Assembly: GCA_003661605.2 (NCBI GenBank)
Contig: QMWL02000003.1
Coordinates: forward strand, 1 to 21,572
DNA length: 21,572 nt
Source: an archaeon
GTDB lineage: Archaea > Thermoproteota > QMWL01
Direction: 5' to 3'
Part shown: in pieces, positions 7,350-14,855 of the stretch
How positions within the stretch are numbered: the stretch's first letter is position 1
Layout of the letters: every line of letters starts with the position of its first letter
Translations under genes and position numbers: made by a program
The notes under the pieces: generated by a model
The model's database searches: none
Told to the model about the DNA's origin: nothing
Seen by the model: only the letters and a program-made list of their open reading frames with translations

Positions 7350-9071
7350 GTGGCACTACCTCTCAAAGATGAGATTGAAGAGAGGGTTTTCACACTAGCT
7401 CTCCAAAACGCTGTCAGGTATGGTGGTAAAGCGCGCGTAGACCCTGTTCTTGCAAAACTCATTCGCCTCTACCCTAGTATACGACAACACGCGCGCGAAT
7501 ATCGGGAACTCGTCGAACGGATTGTAGAGAAGGTGAATCAACTATCATTAGAAGAACAGCGACGATTACTTGAAGAACGAGGCGAGATTGTTTTCGAAAA
7601 GAGAGAAGGACGCGTAGGACTCCCCCCTTTACCAAACGTAACTGGTCCTGTGAGAACACGTATGGCGCCGAATCCAGACTTTGTACTTCACTTAGGATCT
7701 GCTCGCGCTGCTATCCTTTCACACGACTACGCGAGAATGTACAACGGTCAGTTTATACTGAGGTTCGAGGACACCGACCCCCGCACTAAGCCTCCACAAT
7801 TGGAATACTACAAAGTGATTGAAGAAGATCTGCTCTGGCTCGGCTGCCGTTGGGATGAGAAGTACTACCAGAGTGATAGGATGGAGCTATACTACGATAT
7901 AGCACGTCAGCTTATCGCATTAGGTGGCGCATATGTCTGCCTCTGCCCTCCTGAACAGTTTCGCAGCTACATACGCGCGGAAAAACCTTGCCCTGATCGC
8001 AACCTACCTCCTGAAGTTCATAACGAGCGCTTTGACAAGATGCTGTCTGGAGAGTATGGGGAGGGAGAAGCTGTTCTTCGCATTAAAACGGACTTACACT
8101 ATCCAAATCCCGCTGTTCGTGATTGGGCAGGGCTTCGTATAATAGACACGGAGAAACACCCCCATCCAAGAACGGGGTCTAGGTACGTTGTTTGGCCACT
8201 CTACAACTTTGCATGTGCGATCGATGATCACGTAATGCGCATTACGCACATCATCCGAGGTAAGGAGCATGTTACAAACGAGGAAAAACAACGGTTCTTG
8301 TATCAGTGGATGGGTTGGGAGTATCCTACTACTATCCATCACGGGCGCCTTGGAATAGAAGGTGTTATCATGAGCAAGTCTAAGATGCTTAAAGGGCTTA
8401 AAGAAGGTCTATACAAATCATGGGATGATCCTCGACTGGTTACGCTTGCCGCACTCCGTCGTCGCGGGTTTACACCAGACGCTATACGTGACCTAATCTA
8501 CGAGGTAGGTATTAAGCCCTCCGACGCCATGATCTCCTGGTCCAAATTCTGTGCAATTAACAAAAAACACGTAGAACCTAGCGCTTACCGCATATTCTTT
8601 GTAAACAACCCGCTTCCTCTTCATATAAAATGGGAGCATCCTATGCTACAAATTACGATACCCTTCCACCCTGAGCACACCAAACTCGGTTCTCGATCGT
8701 TTACAATACCTGCAGGTAACGAACTTTCTGTCTTTGTAGATCTTAACGATCTAAGTTTAGGGGATGTTGTACGTCTTATGGGATTCATCAACGTTAAGAT
8801 CGTCTCAATCTCCGAGACGCGTGCAGAGGCGGTGTTCCACTCCAAGGATGTGAGTGAAGCGAAAAAACAGGGCGCACGTATTATCCAATGGGTTCCTGTG
8901 CATGATCACCTCTCCGCAACGGTAGTTATGCCCGATGCTTCAGAAAGAAAAGGTGTGATCGAACCCTCTGTTGTAAAGCTGGGCGTCAGTACTGTGGTGC
9001 AGCTGGTTCGATTTGGCTTCGCTCGCATAGATAGTACTGCGCCCGTTGTTCTCTACTACGCTCACAGTTAG
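7350..9071 (+). CDS. gltX: Glutamyl-tRNA synthetase (archaeal type)
   Basis: Class I synthetase that charges tRNA-Glu; 573 residues. In archaea it usually also mischarges tRNA-Gln for the GatDE route. An archaeal N-terminal extension of ~100 residues precedes the Rossmann catalytic domain. The HIGH-equivalent is HLGS at 114-117 after APNPD, and the KMSKS-equivalent is MSKSK at 341-345. FEDTDPRTK lies at 139-147. From about residue 400 the protein has the beta-barrel anticodon-binding part of the GlnRS/archaeal GluRS type rather than the bacterial helical one. The GTG start matches the TATA spacing. Position after idsA is a known archaeal arrangement. Confidence 0.95.
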   Translation: MALPLKDEIEERVFTLALQNAVRYGGKARVDPVLAKLIRLYPSIRQHAREYRELVERIVEKVNQLSLEEQRRLLEERGEIVFEKREGRVGLPPLPNVTGPVRTRMAPNPDFVLHLGSARAAILSHDYARMYNGQFILRFEDTDPRTKPPQLEYYKVIEEDLLWLGCRWDEKYYQSDRMELYYDIARQLIALGGAYVCLCPPEQFRSYIRAEKPCPDRNLPPEVHNERFDKMLSGEYGEGEAVLRIKTDLHYPNPAVRDWAGLRIIDTEKHPHPRTGSRYVVWPLYNFACAIDDHVMRITHIIRGKEHVTNEEKQRFLYQWMGWEYPTTIHHGRLGIEGVIMSKSKMLKGLKEGLYKSWDDPRLVTLAALRRRGFTPDAIRDLIYEVGIKPSDAMISWSKFCAINKKHVEPSAYRIFFVNNPLPLHIKWEHPMLQITIPFHPEHTKLGSRSFTIPAGNELSVFVDLNDLSLGDVVRLMGFINVKIVSISETRAEAVFHSKDVSEAKKQGARIIQWVPVHDHLSATVVMPDASERKGVIEPSVVKLGVSTVVQLVRFGFARIDSTAPVVLYYAHS

Positions 9072-9082
9072 CCAGCAAACGC

Positions 9083-9088
9083 TAAAAA
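9083..9088 (+). promoter_or_regulatory. Probable TATA-like box for the L7Ae operon
   Basis: TAAAAA in the 52-base gap after gltX begins 41 bases before the L7Ae ATG. A start about 25 bases downstream would leave a leader of roughly 12-16 bases, just enough to include the Shine-Dalgarno sequence at 9112-9118. Assignment rests on composition and spacing. Confidence 0.4.
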
Positions 9089-9111
9089 CGGAATAGCGGG
9101 CGACGCAACTC

Positions 9112-9118
9112 GGAGGTG
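9112..9118 (+). promoter_or_regulatory. Strong Shine-Dalgarno sequence of L7Ae
   Basis: GGAGGTG ends five bases before ATG 9124 and is perfectly complementary to the usual archaeal 16S rRNA 3' end. It fixes the start and makes L7Ae the one clearly leadered gene following a gap in this window, unlike the other gap-preceded genes. Confidence 0.8.
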
Positions 9119-9123
9119 GGAAA

Positions 9124-9510
9124 ATGTCCAAAAAACCACCCTATGTGAAGTTCGAGACCCCCAAGGACCTAATGGATCAAATATACGAGGCTTTCCGCAT
9201 CGCTCGCGAAACAGGACGCATTCGCAAGGGGGTCAATGAGACTACGAAAGCTGTTGAACGGCGACAGGCCAAGTTCGTTGCTATTGCTGAAGACGTGGAT
9301 CCTCCTCAAATTGTAGCACACTTACCCCTGCTCTGCGAAGAAACCAAGGTTCCCTACGGATACGTCGATAGCAAGCGTAGGCTTGGCGAAGCCTGTGGTC
9401 TAGAAGTCAATGCGTCCTCGGCCGCCATAATCGAAGCTGGTGATGCTCAAGCTCTTCTTGAAACAATAATCAAACGCATCAACGAGATACGCGGAGTAGC
9501 TACAGAATGA
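9124..9510 (+). CDS. rpl7ae: Ribosomal protein eL8 / L7Ae (K-turn binding)
   Basis: A 128-residue K-turn RNA-binding protein. It is part of the 50S subunit and in archaea also a core component of C/D and H/ACA guide RNPs and of RNase P. The RNA-recognition motif Asn38-Glu-Thr-Thr-Lys42 is intact, as are the AEDVDPPQIVAHLPLLCEE block and the LGEACGL loop that contacts the kinked strand. At residue 47 there is Arg where most family members I recall have Gly. The start is certain from the Shine-Dalgarno sequence. It leads the conserved L7Ae-S28e-L24e-NDK cluster and overlaps S28e in an ATGA junction. Confidence 0.97.
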   Translation: MSKKPPYVKFETPKDLMDQIYEAFRIARETGRIRKGVNETTKAVERRQAKFVAIAEDVDPPQIVAHLPLLCEETKVPYGYVDSKRRLGEACGLEVNASSAAIIEAGDAQALLETIIKRINEIRGVATE

Positions 9511-9719
9511 GCAGTAAAGAGGACACTGCGACTCCCGCTCGTGTTGTTGAAATCGTAGGACGAACAGGGATTACTGGAGAAGTAATTCAAGTTCGCGTAC
9601 AGATACTACGTGGAAAAGATAGAGGACGCGTGCTCCTCAGAAACGTAAAGGGCCCCGTTCGCGTTGGCGACATCCTCATGCTACGAGAAACGGAGCGAGA
9701 GGCACGTCGTATCGGCTAG
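9507..9719 (+). CDS. rps28e: Ribosomal protein eS28
   Basis: Small-subunit protein of 70 residues with an OB-like fold. The sequence shows the family blocks VVEIVGRTGITGEV, RVLLRNVKGPVRVGDIL and the C-terminal LRETEREARR that identifies S28e. ATGA overlap with L7Ae; the next ATG (L24e) is three bases after its stop. Confidence 0.97.
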   Translation: MSSKEDTATPARVVEIVGRTGITGEVIQVRVQILRGKDRGRVLLRNVKGPVRVGDILMLRETEREARRIG

Positions 9720-9722
9720 TGA

Positions 9723-9908
9723 ATGCCACGTGAGCGTATCTGTCATTTTTGCGGTCGCAAATTCTTGGAAACACATGGAATTATGTTTGTTAAGAATGAT
9801 GGATCCGTTATCTGGCTGTGCTCTAGCAAGTGCCGAAAGAACTTCCTAATGGGTAGAGACCCTACTAAGCTCAAGTGGACTACACGGTATAGACCTCGCC
9901 GACGTTAA
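9723..9908 (+). CDS. rpl24e: Ribosomal protein eL24
   Basis: A 61-residue zinc-ribbon protein of the large subunit. The four zinc Cys are Cys7, Cys10, Cys33 and Cys37 (spacing C-x2-C and C-x3-C). The basic C-terminus, with PTKLKWTTRYR, matches the archaeal family. Its TAA is immediately followed by the TTG of NDK with no gap. Confidence 0.97.
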   Translation: MPRERICHFCGRKFLETHGIMFVKNDGSVIWLCSSKCRKNFLMGRDPTKLKWTTRYRPRRR

Positions 9909-10328
9909 TTGCTTGAAAGAACGCTCGTGATCGTAAAGCCAGATGGCGTACGTCGAGGCCTCGTAGGAGAAGTCCTCCGCCGCTTAGAGAGAGCAGGCCT
10001 TCGGATTGTAGGTCTCAAAATGCTACACCTAAGCCGTCCACTCGCTGAATCTCTTTACGCCCAGCATCGTGGGAAAGAATTCTTCGAGCCTTTAATCGAG
10101 TTCATGACCTCCGGACCCATAGTGGCTATTTGCATCGAGGGCGATAATGCTGTGTCTCGCGTACGCGCACTTATCGGACCAACCAATCCTGCCGAAGCAC
10201 CCAAAGGTACTATTCGGGGGGATTTCGGTTCAAACGTTCGTGAAAATGTTGTTCACGCTGCAGACTCCCTTCAGCACGCTCAACGCGAGATAGCGCTTCT
10301 ATTTCGCGAAGAAGAACTAATCAGCTAA
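9909..10328 (+). CDS. ndk: Nucleoside diphosphate kinase
   Basis: Transfers phosphate from ATP to NDPs through a phosphohistidine intermediate; 139 residues, the usual compact length. Lys10 in VIVKPDGV, the GTIRGDFG block at 100-107 and the catalytic His116 in NVVHAADS are all present. The residues after His are Ala-Ala where Gly-Ser or Ala-Ser is usual. TTG 9909 abuts the L24e stop and is followed at once by the conserved N-terminal strand. Placement between L24e and aIF5B is standard for archaea; supplying GTP to the neighbouring translation GTPases is a plausible link. Confidence 0.97.
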   Translation: MLERTLVIVKPDGVRRGLVGEVLRRLERAGLRIVGLKMLHLSRPLAESLYAQHRGKEFFEPLIEFMTSGPIVAICIEGDNAVSRVRALIGPTNPAEAPKGTIRGDFGSNVRENVVHAADSLQHAQREIALLFREEELIS

Positions 10329-10330
10329 GC

Positions 10331-10336
10331 GTATTA
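10331..10336 (+). promoter_or_regulatory. Probable TATA box for aIF5B
   Basis: GTATTA in the 31-base gap after ndk begins 29 bases before TTG 10360, the spacing expected for a leaderless transcript. The call rests only on position and AT content. Confidence 0.4.
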
Positions 10337-10359
10337 GCTACACATAGTCCACCTACGCC

Positions 10360-12147
10360 TTGCCACTTCGCCAACCATTGGTCTGCGTACTCGGACACAT
10401 CGACCACGGCAAAACTACGCTACTTGACCAGATACGCGGAACCACTGTTGCGGTTCGCGAGCCAGGAAGGATCACACAGCATATTGGAGCTAGCTTTGTT
10501 CCTAGTGATGTAATCGTTCAGCTCTGCCGCCGCGTTCTAGGACCGTCCTTTTCTACTGCATTCAAGCTACCAGGTCTTCTGTTCATAGATACTCCTGGAC
10601 ACGCTATATTCTACAACTTGCGAAAGCGTGGTGGTTCAGTTGCGGACATAGCCATTCTGGTAATAGATATCATGCAAGGGATACAGGAGCAGACAATCGA
10701 GGCAATCGAAATACTGCGTGAGCGGCGAACTCCTTTCCTAGTTGCAGCAACAAAGATCGATCTCATACCTGGATGGAGACCGCATCCAGACCTACCTATC
10801 TCTAAATCGCTGGAAAAGCAGAGTGCTGACGCACGTACACAGTTTCTTCAACGAATCTATGCCATTGTAGAAGGGCTAAACCGATTTGGCTTCAATGCGG
10901 ATCTTTACTACAGCATTACTGACTTCACCCGTACCGTTGCTGTAGTTCCAGTTAGCGGGAAGACTGGCGAGGGTGTTGCTGAACTTCTCGCAGTTACAAT
11001 GGGGCTCGCACAGCGCTACCTAACCGATCAGCTTCGCGTCAGCGAAGGACCTGGTAAGGCTGTTGTTCTTGAAGTATCTGAGGAAGAGGGTCTCGGCGAG
11101 ACCGCGCGAATCGTTCTTTATGACGGTGTCCTACGTAAAAACGACCGCATAGTTACTCTTAGCAAAGAGGGTCCCGTTACTACGACGATCAAGGCTATCC
11201 TAATGCCAACGGGCATGGGAGATATACGCGACCGACGAACACGTTTCTCGTTCGTCAACTCGATCTCCGCTGCTGCAGGTGCTAAGATCGTGTTTAGTGA
11301 TCGGATCAACGTACTACCCGGTGCAGAGTTGTTCGTCGCACCTGACCCCCAAACCGAAGAGCAGATTCGAAAGCAGCTGCTGGGTCAGCTTCGGGAAATG
11401 ATCTTCGAAACTGATAGGATAGGTGTGGTCGTCAAAGCAGACACTCTTGGCTCGCTTGAGGCCATGATTGCCTATGCTCGGCGCGTGGAAATACCAGTTC
11501 GAAAGGCAGACGTAGGTCCTGTTTCAAAACGCGATGTAGTCGAAGCTCACGCCGTTAGCAGAAAAGAACCCGAACTCGGGGCTATCCTTGCTTTTCAAAC
11601 ACGGGTACTTGAGGAAGCTCAAGAAGAAGCCGTGAGGCTTATTGTTAGGATTTTCAGCGGAGACGTCCTTTACCGCATATTCGAGGACTACCTAGAATGG
11701 CGGGAGCAAGTTAGATCGAAGAAGGTGTCAGAAATTGACCTCATGGTACGACCAGGTAAAGTGCGCGTTATCCCTGGATGCGTATTTCGCAGAAGTAAGC
11801 CCCCCATTTTCGGTGTAGAAGTTCTCGCAGGCAAAATAAAGCCCGGCTACTCGTTCATACGACCAGACGGTGTGGAACTCAAAGCACCCATTAAATCGAT
11901 CCAAAAACACGGAAAATCGATACCTGAGGCGGTTAAAGGCGACCAGGTAGCTATATCCCTCGATAGCGATCGAATAATGATCGGGCGCCACATCAAGGAA
12001 GGAGACACTCTATTAGTATCCGTACCAGAACCTCACGCATTTGCTTGGCTACGCCGTTACTCGGAGGCACTAGAACCTGATGAAAAGGAGGTCCTACTAG
12101 AGCTAGTCCGCATCAAACGAGAAAAGGACCCGCTGTGGGCGCGATAG
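10360..12147 (+). CDS. infB: Translation initiation factor aIF5B (IF2 homologue)
   Basis: GTPase that promotes subunit joining in initiation; 595 residues, the archaeal length without the long eukaryotic N-terminus. G1 is Gly12-His-Ile-Asp-His-Gly-Lys-Thr at 12-19, G3 is DTPGH, and G4 is Thr131-Lys-Ile-Asp134 with Thr where Asn is canonical. Domain II follows at about 225-340. Domain III, with VVKADTLGSLEAM, starts near residue 357, and domain IV, the initiator-tRNA side, begins with the VRPGKVRVIPGCVFRRSKP block near 465. TTG 10360 starts right at the first beta strand. No intein or frameshift is seen. Confidence 0.96.
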   Translation: MPLRQPLVCVLGHIDHGKTTLLDQIRGTTVAVREPGRITQHIGASFVPSDVIVQLCRRVLGPSFSTAFKLPGLLFIDTPGHAIFYNLRKRGGSVADIAILVIDIMQGIQEQTIEAIEILRERRTPFLVAATKIDLIPGWRPHPDLPISKSLEKQSADARTQFLQRIYAIVEGLNRFGFNADLYYSITDFTRTVAVVPVSGKTGEGVAELLAVTMGLAQRYLTDQLRVSEGPGKAVVLEVSEEEGLGETARIVLYDGVLRKNDRIVTLSKEGPVTTTIKAILMPTGMGDIRDRRTRFSFVNSISAAAGAKIVFSDRINVLPGAELFVAPDPQTEEQIRKQLLGQLREMIFETDRIGVVVKADTLGSLEAMIAYARRVEIPVRKADVGPVSKRDVVEAHAVSRKEPELGAILAFQTRVLEEAQEEAVRLIVRIFSGDVLYRIFEDYLEWREQVRSKKVSEIDLMVRPGKVRVIPGCVFRRSKPPIFGVEVLAGKIKPGYSFIRPDGVELKAPIKSIQKHGKSIPEAVKGDQVAISLDSDRIMIGRHIKEGDTLLVSVPEPHAFAWLRRYSEALEPDEKEVLLELVRIKREKDPLWAR

Positions 12148-12160
12148 TCTGAAAAATACT

Positions 12161-12166
12161 CATAAG
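12161..12166 (+). promoter_or_regulatory. Possible TATA box for the S6e operon
   Basis: CATAAG in the 44-base gap after infB begins 31 bases before ATG 12192. A second AT-rich run (AAAAATA, 12152-12158) lies just upstream, so the exact box is uncertain. The pyrimidine run directly before the ATG shows no Shine-Dalgarno sequence, which fits a leaderless mRNA. Confidence 0.4.
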
Positions 12167-12191
12167 AGAGTTTTGAAGAACCCTCCTCCCA

Positions 12192-12590
12192 ATGGGTATA
12201 CAGCTAGTAGTATCCGATCCAGAAACAGGGCGTGCAGAGAAATTCGAGCTAGACGACCGTCGATCCGCGGCGCTTTTCGGTAAACGTATCGGTGATGTAA
12301 TCGACGGAGCGATAATAGGCAAGACCGGATGGAAGCTGAAGATAACTGGAGGAACCGATGTTGATGGCGTGCCGATGAAGCCTGGTTTACCAGGCACGGG
12401 TAGGCGAGCCTTATTACTATCAGGTGGAGTTGGATTTCATCCAAGAAGGAGGGGTGAGCGGCGTCGAAAGCTCGTTCGTGGCGAAGTTGTATCTCCCTTT
12501 ATACGACAGCTGAACGTTGTGATCATTAGCAAAGGAAAGGAGGAACGGGCAGAGGAAAAGAAGAAGTCTGAAGAAGCTACAGAGCAGTGA
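12192..12590 (+). CDS. rps6e: Ribosomal protein eS6
   Basis: Small-subunit protein of 132 residues. The conserved core includes LFGKRIGDVIDG near residues 28-40, the KITGGTDVDGVPMKPG block and the GERRRKLVRG block, all diagnostic for S6e. The C-terminal ~25 residues are a Lys/Glu-rich tail and probably disordered. ATG 12192 is preceded by a pyrimidine-rich sequence. Its TGA overlaps the GTG of aIF2-gamma, so the two are probably translated together, an order shared by many archaea. Confidence 0.97.
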   Translation: MGIQLVVSDPETGRAEKFELDDRRSAALFGKRIGDVIDGAIIGKTGWKLKITGGTDVDGVPMKPGLPGTGRRALLLSGGVGFHPRRRGERRRKLVRGEVVSPFIRQLNVVIISKGKEERAEEKKKSEEATEQ

Positions 12591-13831
12591 CTCGTCAAAA
12601 GGAACCCGTCGTCCTACCAGAGGTTTCGATAGGGACCGCTGGTCACGTAGATCACGGAAAGACTACACTACTCTATGCTATTACTGGCATATGGGCAGCA
12701 AAGCATAGTGAGGAGCTAAAGCGTGGTATCACAATTCGAATTGGATTTGCAGATGTAAACATATACAAATGCCCCTCCTGCGAGGGATTTGAAGCCTATA
12801 CAACGCAACCCGTTTGCCCCAACTGCTTATCTGAAACGGAGTTCCAGCGACGTATCAGCTTCGTTGACTGCCCTGGTCATGACAGCCTGATGAGTACGAT
12901 GCTAGCAGGTACTGCTGCCATGGACGGCGCAATGCTAGTAATAGCCGCAAACGAGCCCTGTCCCCGTCCTCAAACCAAGGAGCACACCTTAGCGCTATCA
13001 ATCATTGGCGTCGAAAACGTAGTTGTCGTTCAGTCCAAGATCGAACTTGTATCCAAAGAAGATGCGTACACACACTACCAATCCATTCGCGAATTCCTTT
13101 CTAAAACCCCCTACGCTAGCGCCCCTGTCATCCCTGTCTCCGCGCATCAACGCGTAAACCTAGATGTAGTCCTATGGGCAATTCAGGAATACATTCCCAC
13201 ACCTGAACGCGATACATCTCTCCCCTTTCAAATGCCCGTTCTACGCTCCTTCGATGTAAACAAACCTGGTACTCCCATAACAGAACTGAAAGGGGGCGTC
13301 ATCGGTGGTGCCCCTCTCCAAGGCATAGTTCGCGTTGGGGACGAACTTGAGATACGTCCCGGCGTTTTTAACGAACGACAACAGACCTATGAACCTCTTT
13401 ACGCAGAAGTCCTTGAGATACGCTCTGGACGCCACGCCTTTGACCAAGCAACACCTGGAGGTCTTATCGCAATACAAACAGACCTCGACCCCTTCTATAC
13501 AAAATCTGATAGTCTGGTGGGAAACCTAGCAGGAGCCCCTGGCTCAATTCCTGAACCTATCTCCGAAGTTGAAATCGAGCACCGACTGTTTGAAGCTGTT
13601 GTAGGAACGGAGCACGAAATTCCTGTCGCTGCGGTTAGAAAAGGCGAACCGCTTATCGTAACTCACCGAACGACACTCAGCCCCGGTGTCGTTACTGAAG
13701 TGCGTAAAGACGCCATCGTCATGCGGCTTAAACGACCTATTTGTGCGCAGGCAGGAGATAGGGTAGCGCTCAGTCGCCTCATTCAGCGTAAGTGGCGTCT
13801 CATCGGATACGGGTTCGTCCGCCAACTCTGA
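12587..13831 (+). CDS. eif2g: Translation initiation factor aIF2 subunit gamma
   Basis: GTPase core of the aIF2 heterotrimer that brings Met-tRNAi to the small subunit; 414 residues. G1 is Gly19-His-Val-Asp-His-Gly-Lys-Thr at 19-26, and the effector region RGITIRIGFAD spans 46-56. The zinc knuckle is Cys62, Cys65, Cys77, Cys80, and G3 is Asp94-Cys-Pro-Gly-His. The G4 motif is Ser150-Lys-Ile-Glu where the family has Asn-Lys. The SAHQRVNLD segment follows as G5-like, then domains II and III. The GTGA overlap with S6e sets the start. Confidence 0.97.
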   Translation: MTRQKEPVVLPEVSIGTAGHVDHGKTTLLYAITGIWAAKHSEELKRGITIRIGFADVNIYKCPSCEGFEAYTTQPVCPNCLSETEFQRRISFVDCPGHDSLMSTMLAGTAAMDGAMLVIAANEPCPRPQTKEHTLALSIIGVENVVVVQSKIELVSKEDAYTHYQSIREFLSKTPYASAPVIPVSAHQRVNLDVVLWAIQEYIPTPERDTSLPFQMPVLRSFDVNKPGTPITELKGGVIGGAPLQGIVRVGDELEIRPGVFNERQQTYEPLYAEVLEIRSGRHAFDQATPGGLIAIQTDLDPFYTKSDSLVGNLAGAPGSIPEPISEVEIEHRLFEAVVGTEHEIPVAAVRKGEPLIVTHRTTLSPGVVTEVRKDAIVMRLKRPICAQAGDRVALSRLIQRKWRLIGYGFVRQL

Positions 13832-14223
13832 CTACACGGGTACTTGTGGATACGAGCGCGCTTCTCTCCATTCTCCAACTCGGAATCGACATAGAAGATC
13901 AGCTCACAGGACTCGTAGGTCGATTCGAGCTTCTCATCCCCCGCGCCGTATATGATGAAATTGAAGCATTGACTAAGAAACCCCCTAAGAGTCGTGCAAG
14001 GTTAGCGCGCACTGTCCTCGAGCTAATTTCTACAAAAGGATGGAGAATCTTAGATCACTCCCCCACTCTACAGGGCGATCAAGCAATTCTCGAACTGGCT
14101 ACCAAACTACAATACCCTGTGTTGACCTTCGACCTAGAGCTGCGGAGAAAGCTCCGTAAGCACGGCGTTCCCGTCATCTTTCTCAGAAAGAAAGCACTCC
14201 TTTTCCTCGATGGTGCGATTTAG
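13792..14223 (+). CDS. PIN-domain protein (Fcf1/VapC-like nuclease fold)
   Basis: A 143-residue (or 131-residue) PIN domain. The four acidic positions of the metal site are visible: Asp20 in LVDTSALL, Glu56 in YDEIEAL, Asp96 in GDQAILELA and Asp114 in TFDLELRRKL, counted from GTG 13792, so nuclease activity is plausible. Start is uncertain: GTG 13792 gives a 40-base overlap with aIF2-gamma and a non-homologous-looking 12-residue lead, while CTG 13828 makes a 4-base CTGA junction and puts the first strand at the N-terminus. There is no antitoxin gene beside it, and its place between aIF2-gamma and RpoE1 is conserved in archaea. A role in rRNA processing rather than as a toxin is my inference. 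Confidence 0.88.
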   Translation: MASHRIRVRPPTLTTRVLVDTSALLSILQLGIDIEDQLTGLVGRFELLIPRAVYDEIEALTKKPPKSRARLARTVLELISTKGWRILDHSPTLQGDQAILELATKLQYPVLTFDLELRRKLRKHGVPVIFLRKKALLFLDGAI

Positions 14224-14235
14224 CTTCGTGAAAAC

Positions 14236-14242
14236 ATATTAT
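14236..14242 (+). promoter_or_regulatory. Probable TATA box for rpoE1
   Basis: ATATTAT in the 39-base gap after the PIN gene begins 27 bases before GTG 14263. It is the most AT-rich stretch in the gap, and the spacing again predicts a leaderless mRNA. Confidence 0.5.
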
Positions 14243-14262
14243 ACGACCTAACGCGGTTCGAC

Positions 14263-14853
14263 GTGTTCCTCCTAGTCCAGTTTGAGGAAATGGTGAAGAT
14301 TGAACCTAGGGAGTTTGACAAGCCTGTTGAACAAACTGCATTATCGATACTGAAAACTAAGTACGAGCGACAAGTTGTTCGCGGTCTTGGAGAAATTCTC
14401 GCAATCCTCGATGTACGAGTAAACCCCTATGGTAGAGTACTGCCTGGAGAAGGCTGTACTGTGCACACTGCTACGGTTACTGCGCTTGTATTTAGCCCTG
14501 AACCTGGGGAAGTAATGGAGGGACAGGTCTCCGATATCGCCGACTTTGGTGCGTTTGTTCGCGTTTTACCCCACCGAGAGGTCTTCTTGCACATATCCCA
14601 AGTTACCGACGACGCCGTTCGCTACGACAAAGCATCTAATACACTAGTGGGGAGAACAACGCATCGTGTTTTACGCATAGGCGATTATATTCGCTTTCGC
14701 ATATCCTCTGTATCTGAGTACAGGCCAGGGCGAGCCTGGAAAATCGGTGTTACTTGCCGTCAGCCCGGACTCGGTAAGTTCGAGTGGATTAGAGCTGAAC
14801 TTCAGCCAGAAGAAGAGAAGAAAAAGAAAAAGGCGAAGAAAGCCGGTAAGTAG
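14263..14853 (+). CDS. rpoE1: RNA polymerase subunit E' (Rpb7 homologue)
   Basis: Stalk subunit of archaeal RNA polymerase that binds RpoF (Rpb4) and emerging RNA; 196 residues. Residues 1-80 form the Rpb7 tip domain (PVEQTALSIL, then the ILDVRVNPYGRVLPGEG hairpin). An S1/OB domain follows from about 82 (GEVMEGQVSDIADFGAFV). The protein ends in a lysine-rich tail, five Lys in a row then KKAGK. GTG 14263 gives the N-terminus expected for the family. Spt4 follows two bases after the stop, the usual archaeal rpoE1-spt4 pair. Confidence 0.96.
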   Translation: MFLLVQFEEMVKIEPREFDKPVEQTALSILKTKYERQVVRGLGEILAILDVRVNPYGRVLPGEGCTVHTATVTALVFSPEPGEVMEGQVSDIADFGAFVRVLPHREVFLHISQVTDDAVRYDKASNTLVGRTTHRVLRIGDYIRFRISSVSEYRPGRAWKIGVTCRQPGLGKFEWIRAELQPEEEKKKKKAKKAGK

Positions 14854-14855
14854 CG

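Noticed and set aside
9072..9123. K-turn or other regulatory RNA structure in the L7Ae leader
   Set aside because: I find only a weak 4-base stem (CGCT 9080-9083 with AGCG 9095-9098) and no tandem GA pairs; the predicted leader is also too short to contain it.
12084..12090. AAGGAGG Shine-Dalgarno-like sequence near the end of infB
   Set aside because: No start codon follows at a usable distance in any frame that continues; it encodes Lys-Glu-Val.
12078..12152. C/D guide RNA candidate at the infB end (TGATGA 12078-12083 and CTGA 12149-12152)
   Set aside because: The boxes are ~70 bases apart, there are no internal C'/D' boxes and no closing stem, and the first box is within conserved coding sequence.
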